Positions 41,832 to 51,824 of a stretch of 64,000 nucleotides of DNA are shown piece by piece (the stretch's first letter is position 1; each line of letters starts with the position of its first letter). The notes beneath the pieces were generated by a model. That model was not told where the DNA came from and made no database searches. It saw only the letters and a list, made by a program, of their open reading frames with translations. Source of the stretch: Streptomyces sp. f51 (GTDB taxonomy: Bacteria; Actinomycetota; Actinomycetes; Streptomycetales; Streptomycetaceae); NCBI RefSeq assembly GCF_037940415.1, contig NZ_CP149798.1, positions 3,096,501-3,160,500 of the forward strand. The letters are read 5' to 3'. Made by a program: the position numbers and the translations under genes.

Positions 41832-42617
41832 ATGTCACTGCTCACCGGCAAGACCGTCGTGGTGTCGGGTGTCGGGGCCGGGCTCGGCCATCAGGTCGCG
41901 GCGGCCGTGGTGCGCGACGGCGGCAACGCGGTGCTCGGGGCGCGCACGGAGGCGAACCTCGCCAAGTCGGCGGCCGAACTGGACCCGGACGGCGCGCGCA
42001 CCGCGTTCCGGGCGACGGACATCACCGACGAGGGGCAGTGCGAGGCACTCGCGGCCCTCGCCGCCGAACGTTTCGGGCGGATCGACGCGGTGGTCCATGT
42101 CGCCGCCTGGGACAGCTACTTCGGCGGTCTGGAGGACGCCGACTTCGCGACCTGGCAGTCGGTCATCGACGTGAACCTGCTCGGCACGCTGCGGATGACC
42201 CGCGCCTGCCTGCCCGCGCTGAAGGAGCGCGGCGGTTCGGTCGTCGTCATCGGCACCCAGTCGTCGGTCGCCGCGCCGAGCCAGGTGCGCCAGGCGGCGT
42301 ACGCGGCCTCCAAGGGCGCGCTGACGAGCGCGATGTACTCCCTGGCCCGCGAGCTGGGCCCGCACCGGATCCGGGTCAACACCGTGCTGCCCGGCTGGAT
42401 GTGGGGCCCGCCCGTCGAGGCGTACGTGCAGTTCACGGCGTACACGGAGCAGGTGCCCGAGGCGGACGTCCTGAAGCGGCTCACCGAGCGGATGGCGCTG
42501 CCCGAACTGGCCACGGACGGGGACGTCGCGGACGCCGCCGCGTTCCTGGCGTCCGACCGGGCGCGGGCGATCACGGGGCAGTCGCTGCTCGTGAACGCGG
42601 GCGAGATCATGCGGTAG
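41832..42617 (+). CDS. Short-chain dehydrogenase/reductase
   Basis: 261 residues, classical SDR length. Cofactor motif VVSGVGAGLGHQVA (residues about 10-23), catalytic SxxxxxxxxxYxxxK with TQSSVAAPSQVRQAAYAASK, and VNTVLPGWMWGPPVEAY following. LGARTEANLA, with a basic residue after beta2, hints at NADPH or mixed preference. It ends LLVNAGEIMR. It likely oxidises an alcohol of a hydrophobic substrate, since it shares the CTGACG operator with the LLM/amidohydrolase cluster. ATG at 41832 follows GGAGG. Confidence 0.9.
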   Translation: MSLLTGKTVVVSGVGAGLGHQVAAAVVRDGGNAVLGARTEANLAKSAAELDPDGARTAFRATDITDEGQCEALAALAAERFGRIDAVVHVAAWDSYFGGLEDADFATWQSVIDVNLLGTLRMTRACLPALKERGGSVVVIGTQSSVAAPSQVRQAAYAASKGALTSAMYSLARELGPHRIRVNTVLPGWMWGPPVEAYVQFTAYTEQVPEADVLKRLTERMALPELATDGDVADAAAFLASDRARAITGQSLLVNAGEIMR

Positions 42618-42950
42618 GCAGTACGGCCGGCGACCCCTCTCCCAGGCGCACGGGACCCGCATCCCGTACGGCTGTCGAATTCCCTTCACTGCTGCGGTCT
42701 GGCGAAGTGCCCGCTCATGGTGTGGCCCGCGTCACGAGCACGACAACCGGCCGATGGGTAAAGTAGAAGCAAAATCGTTCTGCTTTCTGATCTGTGTTCA
42801 TATCCGTGACCGCGCAAGGTCTTGACCGGCCGGTCGGACCGGCGGTTCAATCCCCAAGTCCCCGCTCCCGCACGGGGCCGCCCGACTGCCTACTGGCGAA
42901 GTGCCGTCCGGTATCAGCAGGTTCACAAGGCGGACCCCTGGAGGGGGCAC
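42618..42950. other. 333-bp regulatory gap before the symporter
   Basis: It holds an inverted repeat AAGCA-N9-TGCTT (42767-42771 and 42781-42785) in an AT-rich pocket at about 42760-42800, a possible regulator site and promoter. The rest shows no gene or RNA that I can support. Confidence 0.45.
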
Positions 42951-44528
42951 ATGAACGGTCTCGACTGGGCCGTCCTGGTCGCGTACTTCGGCGTGATGAC
43001 CGCGATCGGCGTCTGGTCCCACAAGCGTGTGGACGATGTCGGCGACTTCTTCACCGCGGGCGGCAAGATGCCGTGGTGGCTGTCCGGCATCTCGCACCAC
43101 ATGTCCGGCTACAGCGCGGTGATGTTCACCGGCTACGCCGGCATCGCGTACACCTACGGCATCACCTCGTACGTCACCTGGGCCCTGCCCATCGCCATCG
43201 GCGTCGCCATCGGCGCCAAGGCCTTCGCGCCCCGGCTCAACCGGCTGCGCTCCCGGCTGCACGTCGCCTCACCGCTGGAATACCTCAAGGACCGCTACAA
43301 CGTGCCGACCCAGCAGGCGCTGGCGTGGTCCGGCATCCTGCTGAAGATCGTGGACGTCGGCGCCAAGTGGGCCGCCATCGCGACCCTGCTCAGCGTCTTC
43401 ACCGGCGTCACGCTCACCCAGGGCATCCTCATCACCGGCGGCATCACGGCCGTGTACTGCACGATCGGCGGCCTGTGGGCCGACGCGCTCACCGAACTCG
43501 GCCAGTTCGTCATCCAGTTGCTGGCCGGCGTGTCGATGCTGGTCATCGTGCTGAACAAGATCTCCGACCAGGGCGGTCTGTCCAAGGCGCTGGACTCGCC
43601 GAAGCTGCACGGTCACGCGGACGGGTTCGCGGGCCCGTACCTGACGGTGTTCTTCATCGCGTACCTGTTCATCAAGCTGTTCGAGTACAACGGCGGCATG
43701 TGGAACCAGGCGCAGCGCTACATGGCCACCGGAAGCGCGAAGGAGGCCACACGGTCGGCGCTGCTGTCCGCCGGGCTGTGGTTCGTGTGGCCGGTCGTCC
43801 TGTTCATCCCGATGTGGCTCTCGCCGCTCCTCGTCACGGCACAGAAGCCGGACGGCTCGGACGCGTACGGCCTGATGACCGAACAGCTGCTGCCGCACGG
43901 GCTGTTGGGCCTGGTCGTCGTCGGCTTCTTCTCGCACACGATGGCCATGTGCTCCTCGGACGCGAACGCCATCTCGGCGGTGTTCACCCGTGACGTGATG
44001 CCGGTGCTCTCCCGGGCCGCGCGCGCCTGGGACACCCGGGCGGGGCTCATCGCGGGCCGCGTCACCACGGTCGCCTTCCTCGGCTTCTCCATGGCGGTGG
44101 CGACCCAGGTCAACTCCCCCACGTTCAAGGACATCATCACCGTCGTCATCAAGTGGGTGGCGGGCCTCATGGGACCGATCGCGATCCCGTTCATCCTGGG
44201 CCTGCTGCGGCCGTTCCGCAGGTCAGGGCCGACGGCGGCGCTGACCAGCTGGGCCTGCGGGCTGCTGGCCTTCTTCCTCGTCAACTACCACCTGGACTTC
44301 TCGCAGCGCACGGACGTGAAGCTGGAGTACCAGGTCTCCGTCCCCATGGTCATCTCCCTCGTCCTGTACGTCCTCATCGGCTTCCTGCGGCCCGAGGACA
44401 CCCCCGAGCGGGACGCGATCATCGAATTGATCAACACGGACGACGACGGCTCGGCCGCCGCGGCGATCCCGGCCCAGGCACCGGCGGAGGCGGCGGACGG
44501 GGCGCTGGGCACACCGGTGAAGGACTAG
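42951..44528 (+). CDS. Sodium:solute symporter (SSS family)
   Basis: 525 residues, about 13-14 membrane helices. SSS hallmarks are DFFTAGGKMPWWLSGIS after TM1, YCTIGGLWADALTELGQFVI in the middle, and FSHTMAMCSSDANAISAVFTRDV with a conserved Ser/Asp region. The protein takes up an organic solute with Na+. FKLFEYNGGMWNQAQRYMAT is typical of bacterial members with sugar- or nucleoside-like substrates, but specificity is not readable. ATG at 42951 follows GGAGGGGG. It converges with the ADP-ribosylglycohydrolase gene, 10 bp between stops. Confidence 0.9.
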   Translation: MNGLDWAVLVAYFGVMTAIGVWSHKRVDDVGDFFTAGGKMPWWLSGISHHMSGYSAVMFTGYAGIAYTYGITSYVTWALPIAIGVAIGAKAFAPRLNRLRSRLHVASPLEYLKDRYNVPTQQALAWSGILLKIVDVGAKWAAIATLLSVFTGVTLTQGILITGGITAVYCTIGGLWADALTELGQFVIQLLAGVSMLVIVLNKISDQGGLSKALDSPKLHGHADGFAGPYLTVFFIAYLFIKLFEYNGGMWNQAQRYMATGSAKEATRSALLSAGLWFVWPVVLFIPMWLSPLLVTAQKPDGSDAYGLMTEQLLPHGLLGLVVVGFFSHTMAMCSSDANAISAVFTRDVMPVLSRAARAWDTRAGLIAGRVTTVAFLGFSMAVATQVNSPTFKDIITVVIKWVAGLMGPIAIPFILGLLRPFRRSGPTAALTSWACGLLAFFLVNYHLDFSQRTDVKLEYQVSVPMVISLVLYVLIGFLRPEDTPERDAIIELINTDDDGSAAAAIPAQAPAEAADGALGTPVKD

Positions 44529-44538
44529 TTCCGGGCCC

Positions 44539-45654
44539 TCAGGCGCGGGGGTAGCGGGCGAGCCAGCCCGGGGACGATCCGGCGGGTCCGTGCAGCGCGG
44601 GCCCCTGGGTCATCTCCATCGCGAAGTCGTCCGCGAGGACCAGCACCGTGGGACGGCCCTCCAGCTCGGCCAGCCAGGCCGGCGGGAGGGCCGTCTCGCC
44701 GTGCAGGGCGCCGAGCAGGCCGCCCGTGAGGGCGCCGGTGACGGCGGAGGGCCCACCGTGGTTCACCGAGAGGCACAGGCCGTGCCGGACGTCCTCGCCG
44801 ACCAGCACGCAGTAGACCGCGGCGGCGAGCGGCCCCTCGGCGATGCCGCTCACGGCGAGCTCCTGGACCCGCTCGGGCGAGGGCATGCCCTGACGCACGG
44901 CGCCCAGCGCGCGCTGGAGCGCGGCGGCCACCGGCTGGTGCCCGGGACGGGCGGCCAGCAGCGCGAGAGCCCGCTGCACCGCCGCGTCGGGGTTCTCGCC
45001 GCGGGCGAGCGCGTGCACGATCACGGCGTACGCGCCCGCCGTCAGGTACGCCGAGGGGTGACCGTGCGTCTGCGCGGCGCACTCCACCGCGAGCTGCATC
45101 ACGAGCTGCGGCTCCCAGCCGACGAGCAGCCCGAAGGGCGCGGAGCGGGCGGCGGCCTCGGCCCCCGGCTCACCGGGGTTCTTGGGCGCGTCCAGGGTTC
45201 CCATGATCTCGTCGGCGAGGCCGAGCAGACAGGCCTTGGACGGGTCGCGGCGGGCGTAGAGCCACTCCTCGCGGGCCAGCCAGCCGTCGTCCTTGCGCCG
45301 CTCGTCGGGACCCCAGTCGCTCTGGGTGGCCGACCAGCGGCGGTAGGCGCGGTGCACGTCGGACGGCGGATGCCAGGCGCCCGTATCACGGCGCACCTGG
45401 GCGCGGATGAGCCCGTCGACGCCGAACAGGGAGAGCTGGGTCAGGTGGGTGAGGGCACCGCGCCGCCCGTACGCCGGGGCGAGTCCCGCGAGGCCCTCGG
45501 CGCCGTACGCCTCCCGGATCGACTCAAGGGAGAGCCCGTCGACCGGCGCTCCCAGCGCGTCGCCGACGGCCGCGCCCAGAAGCGTCCCGCGGACCCGGCT
45601 GCGGAAGTCCTGCTGCTCCCCACGCCCCCAGACGGCACCGGCTGTCGCACCCAC
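44539..45654 (-). CDS. ADP-ribosylglycohydrolase (DraG-type) family protein
   Basis: 371 residues from GTG at 45654 (GGGAGG 5 bases before). FRSRVRGTLLGAAVGDALGA opens the ADP-ribosyl-GH fold, with GDALGAP as the metal/phosphate loop. HLTQLSLFGVDGLIRA, SVNHGGPSAVTGALTGGLLG and GALHGETALPPAWL follow; the N-H-G-G-P-S segment takes the place of the usual DxDT metal motif. That makes substrate hydrolysis uncertain. Relatives remove ADP-ribose from proteins or hydrolyse similar N-glycosides. It lies 76 bp downstream of fbiC on the same strand. Confidence 0.85.
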   Translation of the reverse strand: MGATAGAVWGRGEQQDFRSRVRGTLLGAAVGDALGAPVDGLSLESIREAYGAEGLAGLAPAYGRRGALTHLTQLSLFGVDGLIRAQVRRDTGAWHPPSDVHRAYRRWSATQSDWGPDERRKDDGWLAREEWLYARRDPSKACLLGLADEIMGTLDAPKNPGEPGAEAAARSAPFGLLVGWEPQLVMQLAVECAAQTHGHPSAYLTAGAYAVIVHALARGENPDAAVQRALALLAARPGHQPVAAALQRALGAVRQGMPSPERVQELAVSGIAEGPLAAAVYCVLVGEDVRHGLCLSVNHGGPSAVTGALTGGLLGALHGETALPPAWLAELEGRPTVLVLADDFAMEMTQGPALHGPAGSSPGWLARYPRA

Positions 45655-45730
45655 CGAGACCTCCCGCGGCACTGTCCGTACGTACGTCCGACAGGTCGGC
45701 ACAATAGTCGAACAGGAACCGCCGGTCCCC

Positions 45731-48325
45731 TCAGTCGAGCACCGGCAGCAGTTCCGGGAGGTGGCCGTCCGAGGCGGCTGCCGTGCGTTGCCGTTCCTGG
45801 GGGACCTCGCCGTAGAGGGTGGTGCGGGGGCGGGCCGGGCGGCCCGCCGACTCGGCCACGGCGATCAGGTCCTTGACCGACATGTACGAGCCGTAACGGG
45901 AGCCCGCCATGCGGGAGATGGTCTCCTCCATGAGCGTGCCGCCCAGGTCGTTGGCGCCCGAGCGGAGCATCTCGGCGGCACCCTCGGCGCCCAGTTTGAC
46001 CCAGCTGGTCTGGATGTTGGGGATGTGCGGGTGGAGCAGCAGGCGGGCCATCGCCATCACCGCGCGGTTGTCCCGGGTGGTCGGGCCGGGGCGGGCGATG
46101 CCGGCCAGGTAGACGGGGGCGTTGGTGTGGATGAAGGGGAGGGTCACGAACTCCGTGAAGCCGCCGGTCTGCTGCTGGATGCGGGAGAGCGTGCGGAAGT
46201 GGCCGAGCCAGTGCCGGGGCTGGTCGACATGGCCGTACATCATCGTGGAGGAGGAGCGGATGCCCAGTTCGTGGGCCGTGGTGACGACCTCGATCCAGGT
46301 CGCCGCGGGCAGCTTGCCCTTCGTCAGGACCCAGCGCACCTCGTCGTCGAGGATCTCGGCGGCCGTGCCGGGGATGGTGTCGAGTCCCGCCTCCTTGGCG
46401 GCGGTCAGCCACTCGCGGATCGACAGGCCGGTGCGGGTCGCGCCGTTCACCACCTCCATCGGGGAGAAGGCGTGGACGTGCATGCCGGGGACCCGTTCCT
46501 TGACCGCCCTCGCGATGTCGAAGTAGGCCGTGCCGGGCAGGTCCGGGTGGATGCCGCCCTGCATGCACACCTCGACCGCGCCGACGTCCCAGGCCTGGGC
46601 GGCCCGGTCGGCGACCTGCTCCAGGGACAGCGTGTAGGCGTCGGCGTCCGTGCGGCGCTGGGCGAAGGCGCAGAAACGGCAGCCGGTGTAGCAGACGTTG
46701 GTGAAGTTGATGTTGCGGGTGACGATGTACGTGACGTCGTCGCCGACGGCCGCCCTGCGCACGTCGTCGGCGATCCCGCACAGGGCGTCGAGCGCCGGGC
46801 CGTCGGCGTGCAGCAGCGCGAGGGCCTCGTCGTCGGTCAGTCTCGTCGGGTCGTTCGCCGCGGTCGCCAGCGCCGCCCGTACGTCCGTGTCGATCCTGGA
46901 CGGCACCATCCCCGGGGCCGCGGCCTCCTTCAGCTCCGCCCAGTCGCCGTACACGGTGTCGAAGTCCTCGCGGCGGTCGCCGGTGCGGCCCTCGGTGTCG
47001 ACGGTGCGGTGCAGGTCGGTGCGCCCCGAGGACGCGAACGCCTCCTCGGGCTCCTGCCACGGCCGGCCCTCGACCACCGCGTCCGGCAGCGCGAGACCGG
47101 TCTCCGGGTCCGCGAGCGCCCGTACGTGCGGCAGCAGCCGCGGGTCGAGCCAGGGCTCGCCGCGCCGCACGAACTCCGGGTAGACACAGAGGCGTTCACG
47201 CAGCTCGAAGCCCGCCTCGGCCGACCGTTCGCGCAGCAGCTCGATCTGCGGCCAGGGGCGTTCGGGGTTGACGTGGTCGATGGTCAGCGGGGAGACCCCG
47301 CCCCAGTCGTCGATCCCGGCGCCGATGAGCCGTCCGTACTCGCCCGCGACCAGGTTCGGCGGCGCCTGGAGGCAGGCGGCCGGGCCCATGAGGTGCCGGG
47401 CGACGGCGACGGTGGCGATCAGCTCGTCCAGCTCCGCGTCCGGCATCCCGCGCATCGCGGTGTCCGGCTTGGCGCGGAAGTTCTGGATGATCAGTTCCTG
47501 GACGCCGTGGTGGGCGCGGGAGATCCGGCGCAGCGCGAACAGCGAGTCGGCGCGCTCCTCGTAGGTCTCGCCGATGCCGATGAGCAGCCCGCTGGTGAAG
47601 GGCACGGAGGAGCGGCCGGCGTCCTCCAGGACCCGCAGCCGGACGGCGGGTTCCTTGTCCGGGGAGCCGAAGTGGGGGCCGCCGGGCTCGGACCACAGGC
47701 GGGTCGCGGTGGTCTCCAGCATCATGCCCATGGACGGGGCGACGGGCTTGAGCCGCTGGAAGTCGGTCCACGACATCACACCCGGGTTGAGGTGCGGCAG
47801 CAGGCCCGTCTCCTCCAGGATGCGGATGGAGATGGCCCGTACGTAGGCGATCGTGTCGTCGTAGCCGTGCGCGTCCAGCCATTCGCGGGCCTCGGGCCAG
47901 CGGTCCTCCGGCTTGTCGCCGAGGGTGATCAGGGCTTCCTTGCAGCCGAGTTCGGCGCCCTTGCGGGCGATGTCGAGGACCTCGTCCGGGGACATGAACA
48001 TCCCGTGGCCGGCCCGGCGCAGCTTGCCGGGGACGGTGACGAAGGTGCAGTAGTGGCACTTGTCCCGGCACAGCCGGGTCAGCGGCACGAAGACGCTCTT
48101 GGAGTACGTGATGACGCCGGGGCGGCCGGCCGCCTCCAGGCCCGCGTCCCGCACCCGCGCGGCGGAGGCGGCCAGGTCGTCCAGGTCCGTGCCGCGGGCC
48201 TGGAGCAGCACCGCCGCCTCGGTCGGGTCGAGCGCCACGCCGTCCCGCGCGCGCCGCAGCGCTCGCCGCATGGAGTTCGCCGTCGGCCCGGATCCGGGAG
48301 TCGCGCCCGTAGCGGAGGTCGTCAT
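45731..48325 (-). CDS. fbiC: FbiC (CofG-CofH fusion), F420 chromophore synthase
   Basis: 864 residues from ATG at 48325. Two radical SAM domains: the CofG half with CX3CX2C CRDKCHYC (86, 90, 93) and the CofH half with CYTGCRFC (545, 549, 552). Together they join tyrosine and 5-amino-6-ribitylaminouracil to make 7,8-didemethyl-8-hydroxy-5-deazariboflavin (FO), the core of coenzyme F420. [20 protein letters not shown] and [17 protein letters not shown] are family landmarks. The length matches mycobacterial FbiC. The F420 it feeds could be used by the LLM oxidoreductase at 60805-61746. The in-frame upstream extension is not coding. Confidence 0.95.
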   Translation of the reverse strand: MTTSATGATPGSGPTANSMRRALRRARDGVALDPTEAAVLLQARGTDLDDLAASAARVRDAGLEAAGRPGVITYSKSVFVPLTRLCRDKCHYCTFVTVPGKLRRAGHGMFMSPDEVLDIARKGAELGCKEALITLGDKPEDRWPEAREWLDAHGYDDTIAYVRAISIRILEETGLLPHLNPGVMSWTDFQRLKPVAPSMGMMLETTATRLWSEPGGPHFGSPDKEPAVRLRVLEDAGRSSVPFTSGLLIGIGETYEERADSLFALRRISRAHHGVQELIIQNFRAKPDTAMRGMPDAELDELIATVAVARHLMGPAACLQAPPNLVAGEYGRLIGAGIDDWGGVSPLTIDHVNPERPWPQIELLRERSAEAGFELRERLCVYPEFVRRGEPWLDPRLLPHVRALADPETGLALPDAVVEGRPWQEPEEAFASSGRTDLHRTVDTEGRTGDRREDFDTVYGDWAELKEAAAPGMVPSRIDTDVRAALATAANDPTRLTDDEALALLHADGPALDALCGIADDVRRAAVGDDVTYIVTRNINFTNVCYTGCRFCAFAQRRTDADAYTLSLEQVADRAAQAWDVGAVEVCMQGGIHPDLPGTAYFDIARAVKERVPGMHVHAFSPMEVVNGATRTGLSIREWLTAAKEAGLDTIPGTAAEILDDEVRWVLTKGKLPAATWIEVVTTAHELGIRSSSTMMYGHVDQPRHWLGHFRTLSRIQQQTGGFTEFVTLPFIHTNAPVYLAGIARPGPTTRDNRAVMAMARLLLHPHIPNIQTSWVKLGAEGAAEMLRSGANDLGGTLMEETISRMAGSRYGSYMSVKDLIAVAESAGRPARPRTTLYGEVPQERQRTAAASDGHLPELLPVLD

Positions 48326-48588
48326 CCTTCGAGCATACGGTCGAGGTCGCCGGGCACGGCGGGACGCGAGGCCCTTCCCGCGCCGCGGGCCGCACATGAG
48401 GCCCGCCGCCGGGAAGCGGGGCCCGTCCCGGGCCGCGGGCCCGTCCGGCCGCACGGCATCTGTCGGTCTCCCCGAAAGCCCTCGATTCCCCTGCCGTGCG
48501 CTCGCGTTCACAGCCCGCTCCCACAGTGGTCCGTGGCACTTCACGTCACCCATGTCACTGTCACGCCCGACCCCAGGGGAGCAGCAGT

Positions 48589-50103
48589 ATGTGCGAGGAC
48601 GACCACGGCATCGGCAGACGCGCGCTGTTCGTGACGGGAGCGGCCGCCGCCCTTACGTTGGGAGGCGTGACCTTTGGCGGCGGCGCGCACGCGGAAGCGG
48701 CGGACGACCAGGAGACCAGGACGGTGCGCGGCACGCTGCCCACCGGCTCACCCGACTTCGTGTACCTCCCGGTCGACGTACCGGCCGGGGTCGCGGAGAT
48801 CCGGGTCTCCTACACCTACGAGCGGCCGTCGGTACCGGCCGGCACGGCGGGCAACGCCCTGGACATCGGCGTCTTCGACGAGCACGGCACGGAGCTGGGC
48901 GGCCGGGGCTTCAGGGGCTGGTCGGGCGGCGCGCGCACGGAGTTCTTCATCCGCTCGGACGACGCGACCCCCGGCTACATCCCCGGACCGGTCCGCCCCG
49001 GCACCTGGCACATCGCGCTCGGCCCGTACACGGTGGCGCCGCAGGGACTGGCGTACGAGGTCACGATCACTCTGACGTACGGGAAGCCGGCGCCTGCACC
49101 GGAACCGGTGTACCCGCCCTCGCGCGCCAAGGGCCGCGGCCGTGCCTGGTACCGCGGCGACTGCCATCTGCACTCCTGGTACTCCGACGGCCGCCGCACC
49201 CCCGCGGAGATCGCGACGCTGGCGCGGGCCGCGGGCCTGGACTTCATCAACTCCTCGGACCACAACACGCACGCCTCGCATCCGCACTGGGCGGACCAGG
49301 CGGGCGACGATCTGCTGATCATGCTGGGCGAGGAGGTCACCACGCGCAACGGGCACGTGCTGGCGCTCGGCACGGAGCCCGGCACGTTCGTGGACTGGCG
49401 CTACCGGGCCCGCGACAACCGGTTCGGCCGGTTCGCGCGCCGCATCCGCGGGGCCGGCGGACTGGTGGTGCCCGCGCACCCGCACGCCACCTGTGTCGGC
49501 TGCGGCTGGAAGTTCGGCTTCGGCGAGGCGGACGCGGTCGAGGTGTGGAACGGCCCGTACACCCCCGACGACGAGGTGACCCTCGCCGACTGGGACAACC
49601 TGCTGGTCGCCTCCGTGCGCGAGGGCCGCGGCTGGATCCCGGCGATGGGCAACAGCGACGCGCACCGCGATCCCGACCAGGTCGGCTCCCCGCAGACGGT
49701 CGTCCTGGCCGACGACCTGACCCGCGAGGCGATCCAGGACGGCATCCGCGCGGGCCGCTCCTACGTCGCCGAGTCCAAGCTGGTCTCCGTGTCCTTCTCG
49801 GCGTCCGGCGCCAAGGGCGAACACGCGGGCATCGGGGAGCGGTTGCGGGTCGCCCCGGACACCCCGGTGACGATCCGTCTGGAGGCCACGGGCGCCCCGC
49901 GCTGCACGGTCCGCCTCATCACCGACGAGGGCCTGCTGTTCACCAGCGACCCCCTGCCGGTCGCGGGCTCCGGCACGGTGGAATGGCACACGACGGCCGC
50001 CTACGCGGCGTACGTCCGAGCGGAGCTGCGCCACGAGACGGCGGCGGGACCGGTGCCCGGCGCACTGGCGGCGTTCACGAACCCGATCTTCCTGGGGTCG
50101 TAG
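48589..50103 (+). CDS. Tat-exported CehA/McbA-type PHP metal-dependent hydrolase
   Basis: 504 residues. The N terminus [20 protein letters not shown] is a twin-arginine-type signal, so a folded metalloprotein is exported. After a beta domain of about 170 residues comes the PHP fold: [16 protein letters not shown] (HxH), [25 protein letters not shown] and [12 protein letters not shown], all with metal-ligand His or Asp. Family members hydrolyse phosphoesters or carbamates outside the cell. The C-terminal 90 residues form another beta domain. It is divergent from fbiC; the 263-bp gap between them shows no distinct signal. Confidence 0.88.
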   Translation: MCEDDHGIGRRALFVTGAAAALTLGGVTFGGGAHAEAADDQETRTVRGTLPTGSPDFVYLPVDVPAGVAEIRVSYTYERPSVPAGTAGNALDIGVFDEHGTELGGRGFRGWSGGARTEFFIRSDDATPGYIPGPVRPGTWHIALGPYTVAPQGLAYEVTITLTYGKPAPAPEPVYPPSRAKGRGRAWYRGDCHLHSWYSDGRRTPAEIATLARAAGLDFINSSDHNTHASHPHWADQAGDDLLIMLGEEVTTRNGHVLALGTEPGTFVDWRYRARDNRFGRFARRIRGAGGLVVPAHPHATCVGCGWKFGFGEADAVEVWNGPYTPDDEVTLADWDNLLVASVREGRGWIPAMGNSDAHRDPDQVGSPQTVVLADDLTREAIQDGIRAGRSYVAESKLVSVSFSASGAKGEHAGIGERLRVAPDTPVTIRLEATGAPRCTVRLITDEGLLFTSDPLPVAGSGTVEWHTTAAYAAYVRAELRHETAAGPVPGALAAFTNPIFLGS

Positions 50104-50117
50104 GCGGACCGGCGCGG

Positions 50118-50558
50118 TCACCGGGCGGCCGCTTCGCTCCGGCACTCCGCCCACAGCAGCTTTCCGCCTCTCGACGCGCCCATCTCGCGCAGCACGGACA
50201 CGCCCCAGGCGTCGGCGCAGGCGCGTACGAGGTGCAGGCCACGCCCGTGTTCTGCGTCCGCCGGGGGCTCGGAGGCGTGTGGTTGCCCGTAGCCGGGCGG
50301 GACGCTCGGGTCGGTGTCCCAGACGGCGACCATCAGCCGGTCCGGCTCCGCCGAGAGGACCCGAAGGGCGTACGGGCCCCGGGTGTGCAGATGGGCGTTG
50401 GTGAGCAGTTCGGAGGCCAGGAGCTCGGCGGTGGGCGCGAGTTCGGTGAGGTCGTGGGCGGCGAGGACGGTACGGAGGGTGGCCCGGGCGATACCGGGGG
50501 CGCGGGGATCGTGCGGGAGTTGGAGGGTGTAGGCCCACGGCGGCGATACGGTGGCCAT
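50118..50558 (-). CDS. HATPase_c (RsbW/AbaA-like) ATP-binding protein
   Basis: 146 residues. N box ELLTNAHLH, G1 box VAVWDTDPS, and G2 HGRGLHLVRACADAWG identify a GHKL ATPase of the anti-sigma/switch-kinase kind, single domain. It ends GGKLLWAECRSEAAAR. Such proteins are standard third members of WhiJ-type loci, next to an XRE/DUF5753 gene and a DUF397 gene, as here (50770, 51633). It is divergent from the XRE gene. It may bind or phosphorylate an anti-sigma antagonist-like partner not in the window. Confidence 0.88.
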   Translation of the reverse strand: MATVSPPWAYTLQLPHDPRAPGIARATLRTVLAAHDLTELAPTAELLASELLTNAHLHTRGPYALRVLSAEPDRLMVAVWDTDPSVPPGYGQPHASEPPADAEHGRGLHLVRACADAWGVSVLREMGASRGGKLLWAECRSEAAAR

Positions 50559-50675
50559 CGGAAGTCTCCGATCACGAGAGGAGGTTGGCTCTTCGTCTCC
50601 GGTGCCCAGTGACCTGGCCGCTCCGTCGAGCGGGGTTCTTCTGGGCGGGGGCGCCTGATGACCAAGATAGGGCCC

Positions 50676-50692
50676 CGCAAATTTAATTTGCG
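50676..50692. promoter_or_regulatory. AT-rich perfect palindrome
   Basis: CGCAAATTTAATTTGCG, a perfect 17-bp dyad centred on T50684 in the divergent HATPase/XRE promoter. An 11-base AT run is rare at 72 percent GC. A second dyad, TGAGT-N4-ACTCA, lies at 50728-50741, 29 bp before the XRE start. Confidence 0.65.
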
Positions 50693-50769
50693 CGAGTTCG
50701 AGATGATCCCGCCCGACTTCCCTCGTGTGAGTGACAACTCAACTGGACTTGCGCGCCTGAGGAGTTCGC

Positions 50770-51621
50770 ATGACCGCACGGCCTGCCCCGACAGCACGAC
50801 GAATTCGGCTGGCCACAGAGCTGCGCAAGATGCGCGAGCGCGCGGGCATGACGTCAACCGAGGCCGCACGCGCCCTCGGAACGAGCCAAGGGCAGCTCTC
50901 CAACGTCGAAGTGGCACGGTTCGGCGTGAGTCCCGACCGCATCAGATCCCTGGCCCGCTTGTACTCGTGCCCCGATCAGGCTTTCGTCGAAGCCCTGGTC
51001 GAGATGGCGACGGACAAGACGCGCGGCTGGTGGGAGGAGTACCGCGACATCCTGCCGTCCAAGCTGCTCGACCTCGCCGAGATCGAACACCACGGCACAA
51101 GACTCCACGCCGCGCACAGCATGCACATCCCCGGCCTGCTCCAGACCGTCGACCACGCACGCGAGATCTACCGGCAGGCCGTCCCCGACATGACCCCTCC
51201 GGAGATCGAGCACCGGACGTCATTCCGGCTGAAGCGGCAGGCCGCGCTCTACGGTGACCACCCGGCCCCCTACCGGGCGGTGATCCACGAAGCGGCCCTG
51301 CGCATGAAATTCGGCGGCCGGAGCGTGGCGCGTGCCCAGCTCGAGCACCTGCTCAAGGTGAGCGACCTCGATCACGTGTCGATCCGGGTCATCCCGTTCG
51401 ACGCAGGCTCCTACCCCGGCTCGGGACAGTCGGTCTACTTCATGTGCGGCCCCGTGCCGGCACTCGACACAGCCCAGCTGGACCAGGCCCACGGACCGGT
51501 ATTCGTCGACTCCGAGGCCCAGCTGGACCAGTACCGCCTTCTCATCGACCGCATGGAGTCCGTGTCGCTCGGCCGCGAGGACTCACAGGACCTCGTCCAC
51601 CACATCGCCCAGCACCTGTGA
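50770..51621 (+). CDS. XRE-family regulator with DUF5753 (WhiJ-like), second copy
   Basis: 283 residues. HTH about 12-70: LRKMRERAGMTSTEAARALG, then TSQGQLSNVEVARFGVSPDR. DUF5753 follows: GWWEEYRDILPSKLLDLAEI, IPGLLQTVDHAREIYRQAVP and IRVIPFDAGSYPGSGQS. Same architecture as the gene at 39445 but clearly diverged. It is 11 bp upstream of its DUF397 partner and divergent from a HATPase gene, forming a complete three-gene developmental-control locus. Confidence 0.9.
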   Translation: MTARPAPTARRIRLATELRKMRERAGMTSTEAARALGTSQGQLSNVEVARFGVSPDRIRSLARLYSCPDQAFVEALVEMATDKTRGWWEEYRDILPSKLLDLAEIEHHGTRLHAAHSMHIPGLLQTVDHAREIYRQAVPDMTPPEIEHRTSFRLKRQAALYGDHPAPYRAVIHEAALRMKFGGRSVARAQLEHLLKVSDLDHVSIRVIPFDAGSYPGSGQSVYFMCGPVPALDTAQLDQAHGPVFVDSEAQLDQYRLLIDRMESVSLGREDSQDLVHHIAQHL

Positions 51622-51632
51622 GAGGACCCGAA

Positions 51633-51824
51633 ATGCCCACCACGACCTGGCAGAAGTCGTCCTACTGCGCACAGGGCGAAGCCTGCGTACATGTTGCCGC
51701 GTCCGGTGCCGCAGAAACGGTCCACCTGACCGAGAGCGCCGACCCCGCCCACTCCATACTCTCGACCACCCCCGCCGCCTTCGGCGCCCTCCTTCGCGCG
51801 CTCAAGGGCGAGGACCGGGGCTGA
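51633..51824 (+). CDS. DUF397 small protein, second copy
   Basis: 63 residues from ATG at 51633, AGAGGA 7 bases before. TWQKSSYCAQGEACVHVA and VHLTESADPAHSIL match DUF397. It is translationally close to the XRE gene (11 bp) and overlaps the 3' end of the convergent phosphatase gene by 23 bp. Confidence 0.88.
   Translation: MPTTTWQKSSYCAQGEACVHVAASGAAETVHLTESADPAHSILSTTPAAFGALLRALKGEDRG

Noticed and set aside
45407..48634. Plus-strand frame of about 1075 codons
   Set aside because: Shadow of fbiC and the ADP-ribosylglycohydrolase gene on the other strand; both real genes have clear motifs.
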